This document shows, one piece after another, positions 6,675 to 15,068 of a stretch of DNA of 28,275 nt. This DNA is from DATKMG01 sp035541995 (lineage in GTDB: Bacteria > Acidobacteriota > Terriglobia > Versatilivoradales > Versatilivoraceae). The position numbers and the translations under genes are program-made. Position 1 is the first letter of the stretch. Each line of letters begins with the position of its first letter. Below the pieces are notes generated by a model. It was not told where the DNA came from and did not search any database. It saw only the letters and a list, made by a program, of their open reading frames with translations. The stretch is from assembly GCA_035541995.1 (NCBI GenBank), contig DATKMG010000033.1:1-28275 (forward strand), given 5' to 3'.

Positions 6675-8222
6675 TCAGCAGGAAGTCAGACGGCGCACCT
6701 GCATACCGAGCCGGTTCATGAGGGGTGCGGTGCTTGTATAAAGCCCACGAAAAATGCGGTAACGCTCATCGTACAGACTACGAACCTCGGGTTGGGGCCG
6801 TACGACTCGTTCGACCTTGGCCCATCTGGTCGCCTCAGCAGTTCCCGCAAACAAACCCACACCAACGCCTGCCAGGAAAGCGTCTCCATAGCTGGCGCCA
6901 CTTCGCTGCTGAATGACATGCTGCTCGATGTCTGCGATATCACTGACAATCTGTAACCAAAGGGGATTCGAGGTGCCGCCACCCACCGCGAGAATACGCT
7001 TGGGCTGTACTCCATCATCTTTCATGACCTCGAGGTTATGCCGGATGCCGAAACCCACCGACTCCAGCAAGGCGCGATACACATCCGCACGCGTGTGGTT
7101 GAGTCCCAGTCCAAAAATCAACCCTTTCGCTTCAGGGTCCAGGATTGGCGTACGCTCGCCTGAAAAGTAAGGCAACATAATCAACCCATTGGCACCAGCC
7201 GGAGAGGTCGCTGCCAGTCTCGCCAAGGCAGTGTAGGCGTTTTCACCACCAGCCTTTTCTGCCTTCACTTCCAACGGGGCAAAAAGGTCGCGGAACCATT
7301 TAGTCAGGCTGCCGGCGGTCGACATCCCACCTGTGAGCACATAGGTTCCCTTCTCCAGAAACGGGGCACACCAGAAGTGGGGCGTTTGATAGAGGTGCGA
7401 AGTGCGCAGAATGAAAAAGATACTACTGCCGTACATCATCATCATGTCTCCGTTGTTCGCCAGTCCTGCGCTAGTGGCTTCAGCCGCAGCATCGGCGGTG
7501 CCGGTGATGATTGGAGTCCCCGCAGCCAGTCCGCTCAGGCGGGCGCCTTCGGCGGTCACCCTGCCGGCAATGTCACAGGTCCAAGTGAGCCGAGGTAATT
7601 TCTCCGGTGGAGCTACATACTTGGCCGTGTCGGCTGTCCAGCAGCAGTTGTCAGAATCGACGAATGGAGCGAACGAGACGGAGTCATAAACATCCAGAGT
7701 AGCCTGCCCAGTCAAGCGGTAGAGCAGGAATCCAGTGCCGTTGACGACCAGGTGTGTCCGGGCCCATAGTTCGGGCTCGTGGCGACGAATCCACAGCACT
7801 TTTGGTGAGGCTGACTGGGATGAGAGCCGAACGCCTGATCGGCAGAGGATCGGATCCCGGTCGATGACCTGCTGAAGTTCCAGGGCCTCTTCGGAGGCGC
7901 GAGTGTCGATGCCGTAAAGGATGGCCTTGCGTAAGGGCTTACCCTCCCTGTCAATGGGGAGAACTGCAGGCGAGATTGCGCTGAAACCTATGCCTGCGAT
8001 CTGTCGCCCGTCCGTATTGCCAGACTGCAAGAGCGAATGTGTGATTGATAGAAAATCGTTCCACCAGGTAGTCTCAGCATCGTGTTCGACCCACCCCGGC
8101 CGTGGGATTTCAAGTGGGTGTTCCCCAACCTTCGAGGCAACAACCTCACCATCCTCCCGAACTAGCAGGCCCTTGGAGGAATAGGTCCCGATATCAAGCC
8201 CCAGGAGGTATTTTCCGGTCAT
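6675..8222 (-). CDS. FGGY-family carbohydrate kinase
   Basis: ATP-dependent sugar or polyol kinase, 515 residues, the last gene of the sugar operon. The N-terminal phosphate-binding loop LGLDIGTYSSKG (about 7-18), the substrate-site GIDTRAS (about 104-110), the presumed catalytic base Asp244 in GTADAAAE, the LPYFSGERTP motif and the ATP-binding AVGGGTSNPLWLQI are all present and in order. These are closest to the xylulokinase/gluconokinase/ribulokinase set, but the motifs do not reveal the sugar. ATG 8222 lies 42 bases after the metallopeptidase stop. The kinase should trap the sugar brought in by the ABC transporter. In the Rhizobium rhamnose system an FGGY-type kinase (RhaK) is needed for transport by a similar ABC importer, so a double role is possible. 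Bases 6794-6833 match a repeat at 5464. Confidence 0.88.
   Translation of the reverse strand: MTGKYLLGLDIGTYSSKGLLVREDGEVVASKVGEHPLEIPRPGWVEHDAETTWWNDFLSITHSLLQSGNTDGRQIAGIGFSAISPAVLPIDREGKPLRKAILYGIDTRASEEALELQQVIDRDPILCRSGVRLSSQSASPKVLWIRRHEPELWARTHLVVNGTGFLLYRLTGQATLDVYDSVSFAPFVDSDNCCWTADTAKYVAPPEKLPRLTWTCDIAGRVTAEGARLSGLAAGTPIITGTADAAAEATSAGLANNGDMMMMYGSSIFFILRTSHLYQTPHFWCAPFLEKGTYVLTGGMSTAGSLTKWFRDLFAPLEVKAEKAGGENAYTALARLAATSPAGANGLIMLPYFSGERTPILDPEAKGLIFGLGLNHTRADVYRALLESVGFGIRHNLEVMKDDGVQPKRILAVGGGTSNPLWLQIVSDIADIEQHVIQQRSGASYGDAFLAGVGVGLFAGTAEATRWAKVERVVRPQPEVRSLYDERYRIFRGLYTSTAPLMNRLGMQVRRLTSC
6794..6833. repeat. Copy 2 of the 40-base direct repeat, inside the FGGY kinase gene
   Basis: Matches 5464-5502 at about 34 of 40 positions, including an uninterrupted 15-base block (TACGACTCGTTCGAC). 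Here it encodes residues WAKVERVVRP of the kinase C-terminal region on the minus strand. Confidence 0.5.
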
Positions 8223-8264
8223 CGCAAGCGCCCTTTTTGAGTCCCGTGCTGATGTAGGGCCTCC

Positions 8265-9341
8265 TTACATTAGGAATATGCCATTTTGCAGGATCGGCTT
8301 GCCATCTGCGTAAACGGTCCCGCTTCTGCGGAGATCTTTAATAATGTCCCAATGGAGGGAAGATGAGCTTGTTCCGCCACTCTCGGGGTAGGCTCGGCCT
8401 AGGGCAATGTGGACTGTTCCTCCAATCTTTTCGTCGAGCAGGATGTCTTTGCAGAACAAGGTTAACCGTGAGTTTGTGCCTATGCCAAATTCGCCAATCA
8501 AGCTGGCGCCGGGGTCAGTTTTCACGATGGCCTGTAGGAAATCCTGGTTGGAAGATGAGCGGGCTTCCACCAATTGTCCTCGTTTCCATTGTAGATGGAT
8601 CTCGTACATCAGTCGCCCTCCCAGAACGCCGGGAAACTCAAAGTAGATTTGTCCCTCGACAGTCTCAATCACTGGTGAAGTGTAGATTTCGCCATCGGGC
8701 ATGTTGACTTTCCCGTCCCCCACGATCCATCTACGTCCCTCGACCGAGAAACGGAGATCAGTCCCTTCACCAACGATGCGAATTTCGACGGCATTGTTCA
8801 GTCTATCAGCCCACCTGCGCCACTTGGCACTTTCTGCTTTCCAGTCGATTAGACAGGCATTGAAAAACATATCTGTGAGGGTCACGAAATCGGTCTCTGC
8901 CTGCTGGGCCAGAGCAGCACCGGGAACGCGAACCAGGCACCAGCGGGTCTTTTCCCAGCGCAAAGACGAAACCTTCCCCATGGCAGTCTGGTTTGTTGAG
9001 AGCCGGTCGGCGGGGATATCCCAGTGTTCATGAAGATTGTGAGCCCCACGCAGTCCGAAATACACATCGGCCCATTCCATTCCGTAAGCCTCAATTTGGG
9101 GTACCCAGCACAATTGATCCTCATTGCCGTACTTGAGCACGGAGCGTCGCAGGGTTTCAGATAAGAGCTGTACCTGCGGGAATGCCCCTGCTTTGATGAC
9201 AGATTCATAAACCGCCTGGACAAGCGGGTAGGCCTCCAGTTCTGTCATGGCGATCATCACCCGCTCGCCTGGTTTGACCTCAACTGAGTAATTGACGAGA
9301 AGGTCTCCCAACTGCTTCCATCGCCTATCGGTGGAATGCAT
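8265..9341 (-). CDS. M29-family metallo-aminopeptidase-like enzyme
   Basis: A 358-residue relative of the thermophilic aminopeptidases (AmpT/AmpS, peptidase family M29), which remove N-terminal residues using two metal ions. The family's metal-ligand and catalytic set appears complete: Glu218 in MPDGEIYTSP, Glu284 in IGEFGIGTN, His311 and Tyr318 in TVHIALGRAYPE, and His330 and Asp332 in SLHWDIIKDL. The N-terminal domain (LGDLLVNYSVEVKPGERVMI) is also typical. Length is a little below the usual 400-410. The gene lies inside a sugar-import operon, 13 bases after the SgcQ-like gene and 42 bases before the kinase. It may therefore act on an amide- or peptide-linked sugar derivative instead of in general protein turnover; that is inference. 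Confidence 0.88.
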   Translation of the reverse strand: MHSTDRRWKQLGDLLVNYSVEVKPGERVMIAMTELEAYPLVQAVYESVIKAGAFPQVQLLSETLRRSVLKYGNEDQLCWVPQIEAYGMEWADVYFGLRGAHNLHEHWDIPADRLSTNQTAMGKVSSLRWEKTRWCLVRVPGAALAQQAETDFVTLTDMFFNACLIDWKAESAKWRRWADRLNNAVEIRIVGEGTDLRFSVEGRRWIVGDGKVNMPDGEIYTSPVIETVEGQIYFEFPGVLGGRLMYEIHLQWKRGQLVEARSSSNQDFLQAIVKTDPGASLIGEFGIGTNSRLTLFCKDILLDEKIGGTVHIALGRAYPESGGTSSSSLHWDIIKDLRRSGTVYADGKPILQNGIFLM

Positions 9342-9354
9342 GCTTTGCCCTTTC

Positions 9355-10158
9355 TCAGCGGCATTTCCGTGCTATTTGCATGAATTCGCGCACGCGTCCG
9401 ATGTCGACCTCGTTCCAGATGATCCCCTCACGTTTGAAGGCTGTGCCCGTCACGGCGCCATCAGACACTTCGAGCTGTTCAGAGAGATTGTCCGACCGGA
9501 CACCCGTGTTGGCCAGGACTGGAGTGTCAGGAACTGCATTCTTGATCCGACGGAGAATCTCGATAGAGGAAGCCACGCCGGCTGTCAACCCGGAGACGCA
9601 CAGCGCATGCGGCCGAGTGTTGAAGACCGTAGAGCGCGCGACCTCAGCAACATCCCGGTGGCCCAGGTAGACGGCGGACTCTGGTACAATGTTGAACAAA
9701 AGCTTGATGTGCTCGGCGTGGATGGCGTGCTGATGCCGCACGACCTCTCCGCAGTTGGTGTTCCAGAGTCCAAAATCGCTCGCATATATTCCGGTAAAAA
9801 TCTCTCGAACAAACTGGGCTCCGGTTGCCATAGCCACGTCAACGGAGGCCTTCGGATCCCACAGCACATTAACACCAAAGGGGACCTTGATCCCACTATG
9901 CAATTCGCCGATTATCCGCGCCATGGTCACATAGGTTATTGGCTCCACTCGCGTCAAGTAAGGCAAGCTTGCTTCATTAGAGAACATCACACCATCCACC
10001 CCACCCTCCTGCAAGGCCTCGAGGTCAATCCGCGCACGCTCAATCACGCGGCCGATTCCTCCCGCAACGTCAAAGCCGGGATCGCCCGGTAGAGCCAGCA
10101 TATGACACATGGCGATAATCGGCTTGCTCACTCCAAACATCTCCTTCAGCCAATTCAT
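9355..10158 (-). CDS. BtpA/SgcQ-family TIM-barrel protein
   Basis: A predicted (beta/alpha)8-barrel protein of 267 residues in the BtpA/SgcQ family. Landmarks are KPIIAMCHMLALPGDPGF at the N terminus, GGVDGVMFSNE, VPFGVNVLWDP, VLANTGVRSDN and SDGAVTGTAFKREG, the last two resembling the phosphate-binding end of phosphoribosylanthranilate-isomerase-like barrels. E. coli SgcQ sits in a cryptic sugar cluster, and cyanobacterial BtpA affects photosystem I stability; no family member's reaction is established to my knowledge. ATG 10158 with GGAG nine bases upstream is preferred over an earlier GTG at 10194, which would add 12 residues without family support. Its place between the permease and the peptidase points to a catabolic step on the imported compound, perhaps an isomerase or aldolase. 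Confidence 0.87.
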   Translation of the reverse strand: MNWLKEMFGVSKPIIAMCHMLALPGDPGFDVAGGIGRVIERARIDLEALQEGGVDGVMFSNEASLPYLTRVEPITYVTMARIIGELHSGIKVPFGVNVLWDPKASVDVAMATGAQFVREIFTGIYASDFGLWNTNCGEVVRHQHAIHAEHIKLLFNIVPESAVYLGHRDVAEVARSTVFNTRPHALCVSGLTAGVASSIEILRRIKNAVPDTPVLANTGVRSDNLSEQLEVSDGAVTGTAFKREGIIWNEVDIGRVREFMQIARKCR

Positions 10159-10214
10159 GATGTGAGACTCCTTGGTTTGAGATAGCTGGGGCACACCGAG
10201 TCCCCTGGCTCATC

Positions 10215-11294
10215 CTAATGTCTGGACAGGATCCGCCGCCACCACATTCGGGGTGCTGACTGTTGACTTATCCGGCTGAACACCATGACGAATAGCAGCA
10301 GGAAACCCCAGGCGAAATCGCGGAAAAAGTTACTGCCGCTGAATCGGAGAAGAAGCATGTTGAATCCCGTGGAGAGCATCTGCAATGTTACCAATGCCAA
10401 AGCTATCCCCCCCACCCGTCCAGAGCCGCCGGTGACAGCCACTCCACCGAGCACGGCAACCAGGATGGTCGTGAGGATATATGAACTCCCGTAGTCGGCA
10501 TGGGCGGAATTGATACGTGCCAATGTCACGATCCCGGTGATGGCCGAAAGCAATCCCGCTATTAGATGGGTCCTCAGGATGATCCCCGGATTGTCGATTC
10601 CACAGAACCTCGCCGCTGTCGGATTCGAGCCCAGCAAATACACTCTAAAGCCATACGGGGTATGGTTGAGGGCGATAGAGACAATAGCCAGCACGACAAG
10701 GAAGACAACCAACGGCATGGGGATACCGAGAAATTTGCCGATGCCGAGGAACAAGACCGGGTTGGGAACGCCGTGTACCGGGCGACCCTTCGTGATGCCG
10801 AAAGCAAGGCCAGTGTAAAGGGTCAGCGTGCCGAGTGTGGCCAGGATGGCGGGGACGCCCACGCGCCCGACCAGCAATCCGTTCATCAGCCCACAAAGTA
10901 GGCCTACCGTTATCGCTACTACGATTCCCAATACTACAATAGACAGAACCAAGGGTGACGGATCGCCGGGTTTAGTCAGATGGACCATTACTAACCCCGC
11001 CGTAATAGACGAAAGGTTTGCAATCGCAGTCACGGAAAGATCAATCCCACCGATGAGCATCGCTAGCGCCATCGCCACTGTCAAGATACCTATCTCCGAC
11101 ATCTGGAAGGCCATTGATTCAAGATTCGCGACGGTCAGGAATTGCTGGGGCATGGTCAAGCTCATCAGTGCAAAGAGAATTCCGACTAGAACTAGTAGGA
11201 AAAGGGCGTGCGGGTCCAGCCCCAAACTGCCGGTGGGGCTAGATACGCTTCTTGTCGCTCTTGTTCCTCTCTTCCGAGCTTCACCTTTGAGCAT
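10215..11294 (-). CDS. Ribose-type ABC transporter permease (first of two paralogues by coordinate)
   Basis: An inner-membrane permease of the RbsC family (BPD_transp_2), 359 residues. An Arg/Lys-rich cytoplasmic N terminus of about 30 residues is followed by about nine to ten hydrophobic segments. The family motif LIGGIDLSVTAIANLSS lies near residues 80-95, and LLGSNPTAARFCGID, the conserved loop thought to contact the ATPase (usually GxNxxAAxxxGI), is in the middle. The C-terminal AVLGGVAVTGGSGRVGGIALAL is also characteristic. It is preceded by an AGGAAGA ribosome site and lies 40 bases after the second permease gene. With that paralogue it should form a heterodimeric channel, as in the LsrC/LsrD, RhaP/RhaQ and YtfT/YjfF importers. 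Confidence 0.92.
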   Translation of the reverse strand: MLKGEARKRGTRATRSVSSPTGSLGLDPHALFLLVLVGILFALMSLTMPQQFLTVANLESMAFQMSEIGILTVAMALAMLIGGIDLSVTAIANLSSITAGLVMVHLTKPGDPSPLVLSIVVLGIVVAITVGLLCGLMNGLLVGRVGVPAILATLGTLTLYTGLAFGITKGRPVHGVPNPVLFLGIGKFLGIPMPLVVFLVVLAIVSIALNHTPYGFRVYLLGSNPTAARFCGIDNPGIILRTHLIAGLLSAITGIVTLARINSAHADYGSSYILTTILVAVLGGVAVTGGSGRVGGIALALVTLQMLSTGFNMLLLRFSGSNFFRDFAWGFLLLFVMVFSRISQQSAPRMWWRRILSRH

Positions 11295-11334
11295 CAGTCG
11301 ATCTTCCTCTTCGTACCACCCGTTTCCTCTCCCC

Positions 11335-12339
11335 TCATTCCAGCAGGGTCGAAGTCATGGGCCAGTTCCTCCGGGCCATGCGGATCGCCGGGATGGAAGC
11401 CCCAAGGATCAGGGCAATACCGATGGCCACTTTTTGCCATTCGGAGGAGATACCCACAAGAGTCAGACCGCTCTTTAGGATGGTGACCAGAATAAGCCCC
11501 AGCCCTGCGCCAATCACTGTGCCGCGGCCGCCAGTTATCGAGGCGCCACCCAACACCACGGCAGCAATAACATCCAATTCCGTGCCCATGAGAGCAGCCG
11601 GGTTGGCATTGCGGTAGAGCACTACCTGAATGACGCCGGCGATTGATGCCAGAACGCCGGCCAGGCTGTAAACAACATACTCGATGAGGCGGACATTGAA
11701 TCCAGAGCGTTCGGCGGCTTCGCGGTTGCCTCCCAAAGCGTAGATGCCTCTGCCAATCAAAGTAAATCTCAACAGAATCCACACTCCGAGAACGGCCGCC
11801 CCCAGGAGGAGGACAGAAGGATGCAGGCTGGAAGTGCCAACTAAGGGGTCGCGGACTGTCATCAAGCTCATCGTGCGGTACGACACCATCCCGGCTGGCA
11901 GATTGTAAAGGGTCAGATTACCGATAAAGAACAGCACGAAACCATAAGTCATGCTGGCTGTCCCCAACGTGACGATGAGGGCAGGCAAGCGAAACCAGGA
12001 GATGATCGTTGCATTGAGCATTCCCAGCAGAAGGCCAAAGGGCAGTGCCAGTAGAAAAGGTAACCATGTGGGGCCTTGGTAGCCTGTAGCGATCAGAATC
12101 TTCACCGCCAGATAAGAGGTAGCTGCTGCAATCGCTGGAAAGGAAACGTCAATCCCGCCCGAAATGAGCACAACCAAGGCCCCCATGGCTAGAATGCCAT
12201 AGACGGTGGCATTGCGCAGCAGGTCGAACAAACTGGCCACAGAGAAATAGGCGGGATTGATCGAGCCAATCACAATCGACAGGAAGACAATCGTCACGGC
12301 GATAAGGAATTCGTGGGTTTGTGCAATCTGCTTGACCAT
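11335..12339 (-). CDS. Ribose-type ABC transporter permease (second paralogue)
   Basis: An inner-membrane permease of 334 residues in the RbsC family, transcribed immediately before the other permease. SGGIDVSFPAIAAATSY (about 59-75), the ATPase-contact loop ALGGNREAAERSGFN, and VVLGGASITGGRGTVIGAGLGL near the C terminus are the expected landmarks. It begins with a short cytoplasmic segment (MVKQIAQTHE) and a first membrane helix directly after. The start ATG 12339 is 35 bases from the ATPase stop. The sequence differs clearly from its neighbour, so this is a heteromeric permease pair and not a recent duplication. Confidence 0.92.
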   Translation of the reverse strand: MVKQIAQTHEFLIAVTIVFLSIVIGSINPAYFSVASLFDLLRNATVYGILAMGALVVLISGGIDVSFPAIAAATSYLAVKILIATGYQGPTWLPFLLALPFGLLLGMLNATIISWFRLPALIVTLGTASMTYGFVLFFIGNLTLYNLPAGMVSYRTMSLMTVRDPLVGTSSLHPSVLLLGAAVLGVWILLRFTLIGRGIYALGGNREAAERSGFNVRLIEYVVYSLAGVLASIAGVIQVVLYRNANPAALMGTELDVIAAVVLGGASITGGRGTVIGAGLGLILVTILKSGLTLVGISSEWQKVAIGIALILGASIPAIRMARRNWPMTSTLLE

Positions 12340-12374
12340 TCAATTGGATCCTCTGCAACGGGGAAAACTGCAAT

Positions 12375-13871
12375 TCATGCTGAGACCAGTATCTCCGACA
12401 GGCGTGCCTCGGTGATACTCGGACGCTCGAATTCCGCCGCAATTCGCCCCCTCTTCATTAAAAGTATTCGATGACAAACCTCCAGGAGTTCTGGGATATC
12501 GTCTGATATAACCAGGATGCCAATCCCACTCTTTGCCAGATCACGGACGATTTCGTGGATTTCAGCTTTCGAGCCCACATCAATACCCGCCGTCGGCCCG
12601 TTCAAAATGAGGACCCTGGGGTTGCTGGCCAGCCACCTGGCCAACACTGCGCGCTGCTGGTTTCCACCAGAAAGACTACTGACGGGCAGATTGGTCGACG
12701 AAGCGCGGATCTTAAGCCGAGCCACCCATTCACGAATCCTGGATTGGATTGCCTGATGATCCAGCAAGTGAATCCTGCTCACGAGACTGTCGACAATGCG
12801 AACCGCGATGTTTTCACCAATGGACCTGGTAAGAAACAGGCCTTCAGTCAAGCGATCTTCCGGTACATATGCGATGCCGTTGGCAAGTGCGTCCCGAATC
12901 CTATTAACTTTGAGCGGTACTCCTTCTAGTGTCAAGGTGCCTGAATTCGCCGGACATATGCCGAACAACGAGAGTGCCAGCCCGGTTCGCCCGGAGCCCA
13001 GCAAGCCGGTAATGCCCACAATTTCGCCTACTCGCAATTCGAAGGAGACATCGCAAAATAACCCGGCGCACGAGAGACTTTCGACTTTAAGCAAGGCTGG
13101 AGCGCCTTGAGCGACTCGCGGAAATGTGATCCCTTTCGGCTTCACATCCCGGCCGGTCATGGCCTGGACCACGCTGCTACGGTCCAGGTCAGTAGTCGCA
13201 CGGTCTACCACCTTCTCGCCGTTGCGCAGAATTATGATGTGTTCGCCGATTTCCATTACTTCATCGATCTTGTGGCTGACAAAGAGGATCGAGATGCCGT
13301 CTTCTTTGAGGTTACGGATCACACCTTGTAGGATGTTCACCTCATTCCGAGTTAACGCAGTCGTGGGTTCATCCATAATGATCAACCGGGCGTTCTGGAG
13401 GAGTGCCCTGGCGATGGCGATGAGCTGGCGGTCTGCCACTGGGAGGGTCCCCAGTCGAGCGTCCAGATTCAGATTGGCTTTGATCTTCCGGAGCGCATCC
13501 ACCGCAATCTTCCGCACCTCTCGCCGCCAGACCCAATGGCGCTTCCGGGATATCAGGTGATTGATGGCGAGGTTCTCGGCCACCGTCAGATTAGGAAACA
13601 ACGAAAGGTCCTGGTAAATAACCTGAATACCCTGCCGGATCGCTTCGATAGGATGGAATTGGTGGAGAACCTTTCCGTGAAACGCGATCTCTCCCGAATC
13701 TGGCTGGTGGATGCCGGCAATCACTTTGATCAGCGTCGACTTCCCTGAACCATTTTCACCGACCAGGCAATAGATTTTCCCTGAATGGAGAGTCAAGCTG
13801 ATATCCTTCAGCGCATTGACACCTGCAAAACTCTTGCCGATATGGTCAAGGCGAATCAACTCTCGGCTCAT
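12375..13871 (-). CDS. Sugar ABC transporter ATPase, two fused nucleotide-binding domains
   Basis: RbsA/MglA-type ATPase, 498 residues. Domain 1 has Walker A GENGSGKST (38-46), Q-loop Gln87, Walker B LIIMDEPT (163-170) and His200, with a degenerate signature LPVADRQ, as is usual in the family. Domain 2 has the canonical signature LSGGNQQ (400-406) and a Walker A in which Lys is replaced by Arg (GLLGSGRT, 289-296). Its Walker B reads LILNGPTAG: both the Asp and the catalytic Glu, normally DE, are Asn424 and Gly425. One composite ATP site (domain 1 Walker motifs with domain 2 signature) is intact and the other should be inactive. ATG 13871 with GAAGG five bases upstream is preferred over the longer frame reaching 13982. 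A 155-base gap separates it from the binding-protein gene. Confidence 0.92.
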   Translation of the reverse strand: MSRELIRLDHIGKSFAGVNALKDISLTLHSGKIYCLVGENGSGKSTLIKVIAGIHQPDSGEIAFHGKVLHQFHPIEAIRQGIQVIYQDLSLFPNLTVAENLAINHLISRKRHWVWRREVRKIAVDALRKIKANLNLDARLGTLPVADRQLIAIARALLQNARLIIMDEPTTALTRNEVNILQGVIRNLKEDGISILFVSHKIDEVMEIGEHIIILRNGEKVVDRATTDLDRSSVVQAMTGRDVKPKGITFPRVAQGAPALLKVESLSCAGLFCDVSFELRVGEIVGITGLLGSGRTGLALSLFGICPANSGTLTLEGVPLKVNRIRDALANGIAYVPEDRLTEGLFLTRSIGENIAVRIVDSLVSRIHLLDHQAIQSRIREWVARLKIRASSTNLPVSSLSGGNQQRAVLARWLASNPRVLILNGPTAGIDVGSKAEIHEIVRDLAKSGIGILVISDDIPELLEVCHRILLMKRGRIAAEFERPSITEARLSEILVSA

Positions 13872-13971
13872 GTCTGCCTTCTGATGGCCATCGTCATATG
13901 AACCAGCCCCAATCCTGTCAGTTGATTCCCTTTTTAAGTTTAGGCAGGCACCCGCACTCCTCGCGCAAGGT

Positions 13972-14000
13972 GTGAGACTCACTTTGAGAAGGAGGTTCTC
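13972..14000 (-). promoter_or_regulatory. Two small inverted repeats between binding-protein and ATPase genes
   Basis: GTGAG-A-CTCAC (13972-13982) is a perfect palindrome around one base, and GAGAA-ggagg-TTCTC (13986-14000) can form a five-base-pair hairpin. They lie just after the stop of the substrate-binding-protein gene in the direction of transcription. In ABC operons, hairpins at this place often protect the upstream message and lower expression of the membrane genes. There is no T-run, so full termination is unlikely. Confidence 0.35.
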
Positions 14001-14026
14001 TGTGATCTGAAATTAGCCTGGGTAAC

Positions 14027-15025
14027 TCAAAAGGGATATTGATTCATGTTGTGACTGTTGATGTCAACCCACGCATCACCGTAAATGACTTTCCCAGCCA
14101 ACCGGATCCTGTTGTAACCGGTAACCCCCAGATTCATGCCATCCTCAATCTTTCTACCTTCCAGCAGCATCTGGGCCACTTTGTTCATGACATAGCCAGC
14201 CAGGGCAGGGTCCCAACAGTTGATGACGTTGATGGCCCCTGACCTCAGCAACTCACTGGCATAAGAAGGTAGACTCGTGCCTGCCACGGTGATCTTGCCG
14301 GACAATCCCGCTTCCTGGATGGCCTGAGCTGCCCCGACTACATCGGTGGCCGCCGAGCCTTGTACTCCCTTGATGTCCGGATAGGTCCTGAGTAAATCCT
14401 TCATGATCTGGTAGGCTTTCTGGGGGTCATCGCCTGTTTCATTCTTGGTTCCCGACAGTTGCATCTTCGGGTATTTCTCTTTCTGATAGGTGATGGCGGC
14501 ATTCACCCATTCGTTGTGTGACTTGGAGGTGAGACTGCCAACAAACACAACGTATTTACCTTCGCTTCCCATTCCCCCGGCGATCTCGTCCATGATGTGC
14601 CGGCCATATGCTGCATTATCGAAGGGCTCGATATCGTAAGCAGCACTCGAGCCATCAATATTGGAGGCTTCGTGTGTGATGACTACAATTTTCTGATCCA
14701 GCGCCTTCTTGAGGACAGGCTCGACGGCTTCGACCTCAAAGGGGACGACCAGGATCGCTTGTGGTTTCTGGGCTATCGCATCCTCAATAACTTGCACCTG
14801 GAGCGCCGCATCGGCCTTGGAAGGGCCCTGTTGCACGGCCTGAATCCCGGTCTCCGTAGAGAACTTCTGGACGCCGGTCTCCATCCGCCTGAACCAATTA
14901 AAACCCGTCGACTTAACGATGGTAATGAACTTCATGCCACCGGGTTTCGATGCCGGAGGCTGGCCAGAGGGCCCGCCACAAGCAGCTAGGAACGGGATGA
15001 CCAGAGACAGGACGGCGGCATTCAT
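14027..15025 (-). CDS. Sugar ABC transporter substrate-binding lipoprotein
   Basis: Periplasmic-binding-protein family 1 (RbsB/LsrB/RhaS type), the first gene of the sugar operon. From ATG 15025 the product has 332 residues and starts with a short lipoprotein signal, MNAAVLSLVIPFLAAC, with lipobox LAAC and lipidation at Cys16. The mature part reads KFITIVKSTGFNWFRRMETG, then QGPSKADAALQVQVIEDAIAQ and AILVVPF, the first half of the ligand cleft. The GPSxADAAxQVxxIEDxIAQ text is nearer to autoinducer-2 and rhamnose binders than to RbsB. The signal lacks the usual basic N terminus and there is no good ribosome site. The frame remains open to ATG 15280 and beyond, but the extra residues do not look like a signal or domain. 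The start is therefore uncertain; the identity is not. Confidence 0.88.
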   Translation of the reverse strand: MNAAVLSLVIPFLAACGGPSGQPPASKPGGMKFITIVKSTGFNWFRRMETGVQKFSTETGIQAVQQGPSKADAALQVQVIEDAIAQKPQAILVVPFEVEAVEPVLKKALDQKIVVITHEASNIDGSSAAYDIEPFDNAAYGRHIMDEIAGGMGSEGKYVVFVGSLTSKSHNEWVNAAITYQKEKYPKMQLSGTKNETGDDPQKAYQIMKDLLRTYPDIKGVQGSAATDVVGAAQAIQEAGLSGKITVAGTSLPSYASELLRSGAINVINCWDPALAGYVMNKVAQMLLEGRKIEDGMNLGVTGYNRIRLAGKVIYGDAWVDINSHNMNQYPF

Positions 15026-15048
15026 GAAGATAGGGGATTCAAGGTGGT

Positions 15049-15068
15049 TGCCGCGCTCCCGCGCGGCG
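15049..15068 (-). promoter_or_regulatory. GC-rich hairpin in the putative leader of the binding-protein gene
   Basis: Arms of seven bases, GCCGCGC and GCGCGGC, enclose a four-base loop that reads GGGA on the transcribed strand, a GNRA-type tetraloop. The hairpin ends 23 bases before the preferred start codon at 15025, in a region without a clear Shine-Dalgarno sequence, so it could influence translation initiation. Confidence 0.4.

Noticed and set aside
9292..10092. 266-codon plus-strand frame over the SgcQ-like gene
   Set aside because: Composition rich in His, Cys and Arg with no recognisable motif; the opposite strand carries all BtpA/SgcQ landmarks.
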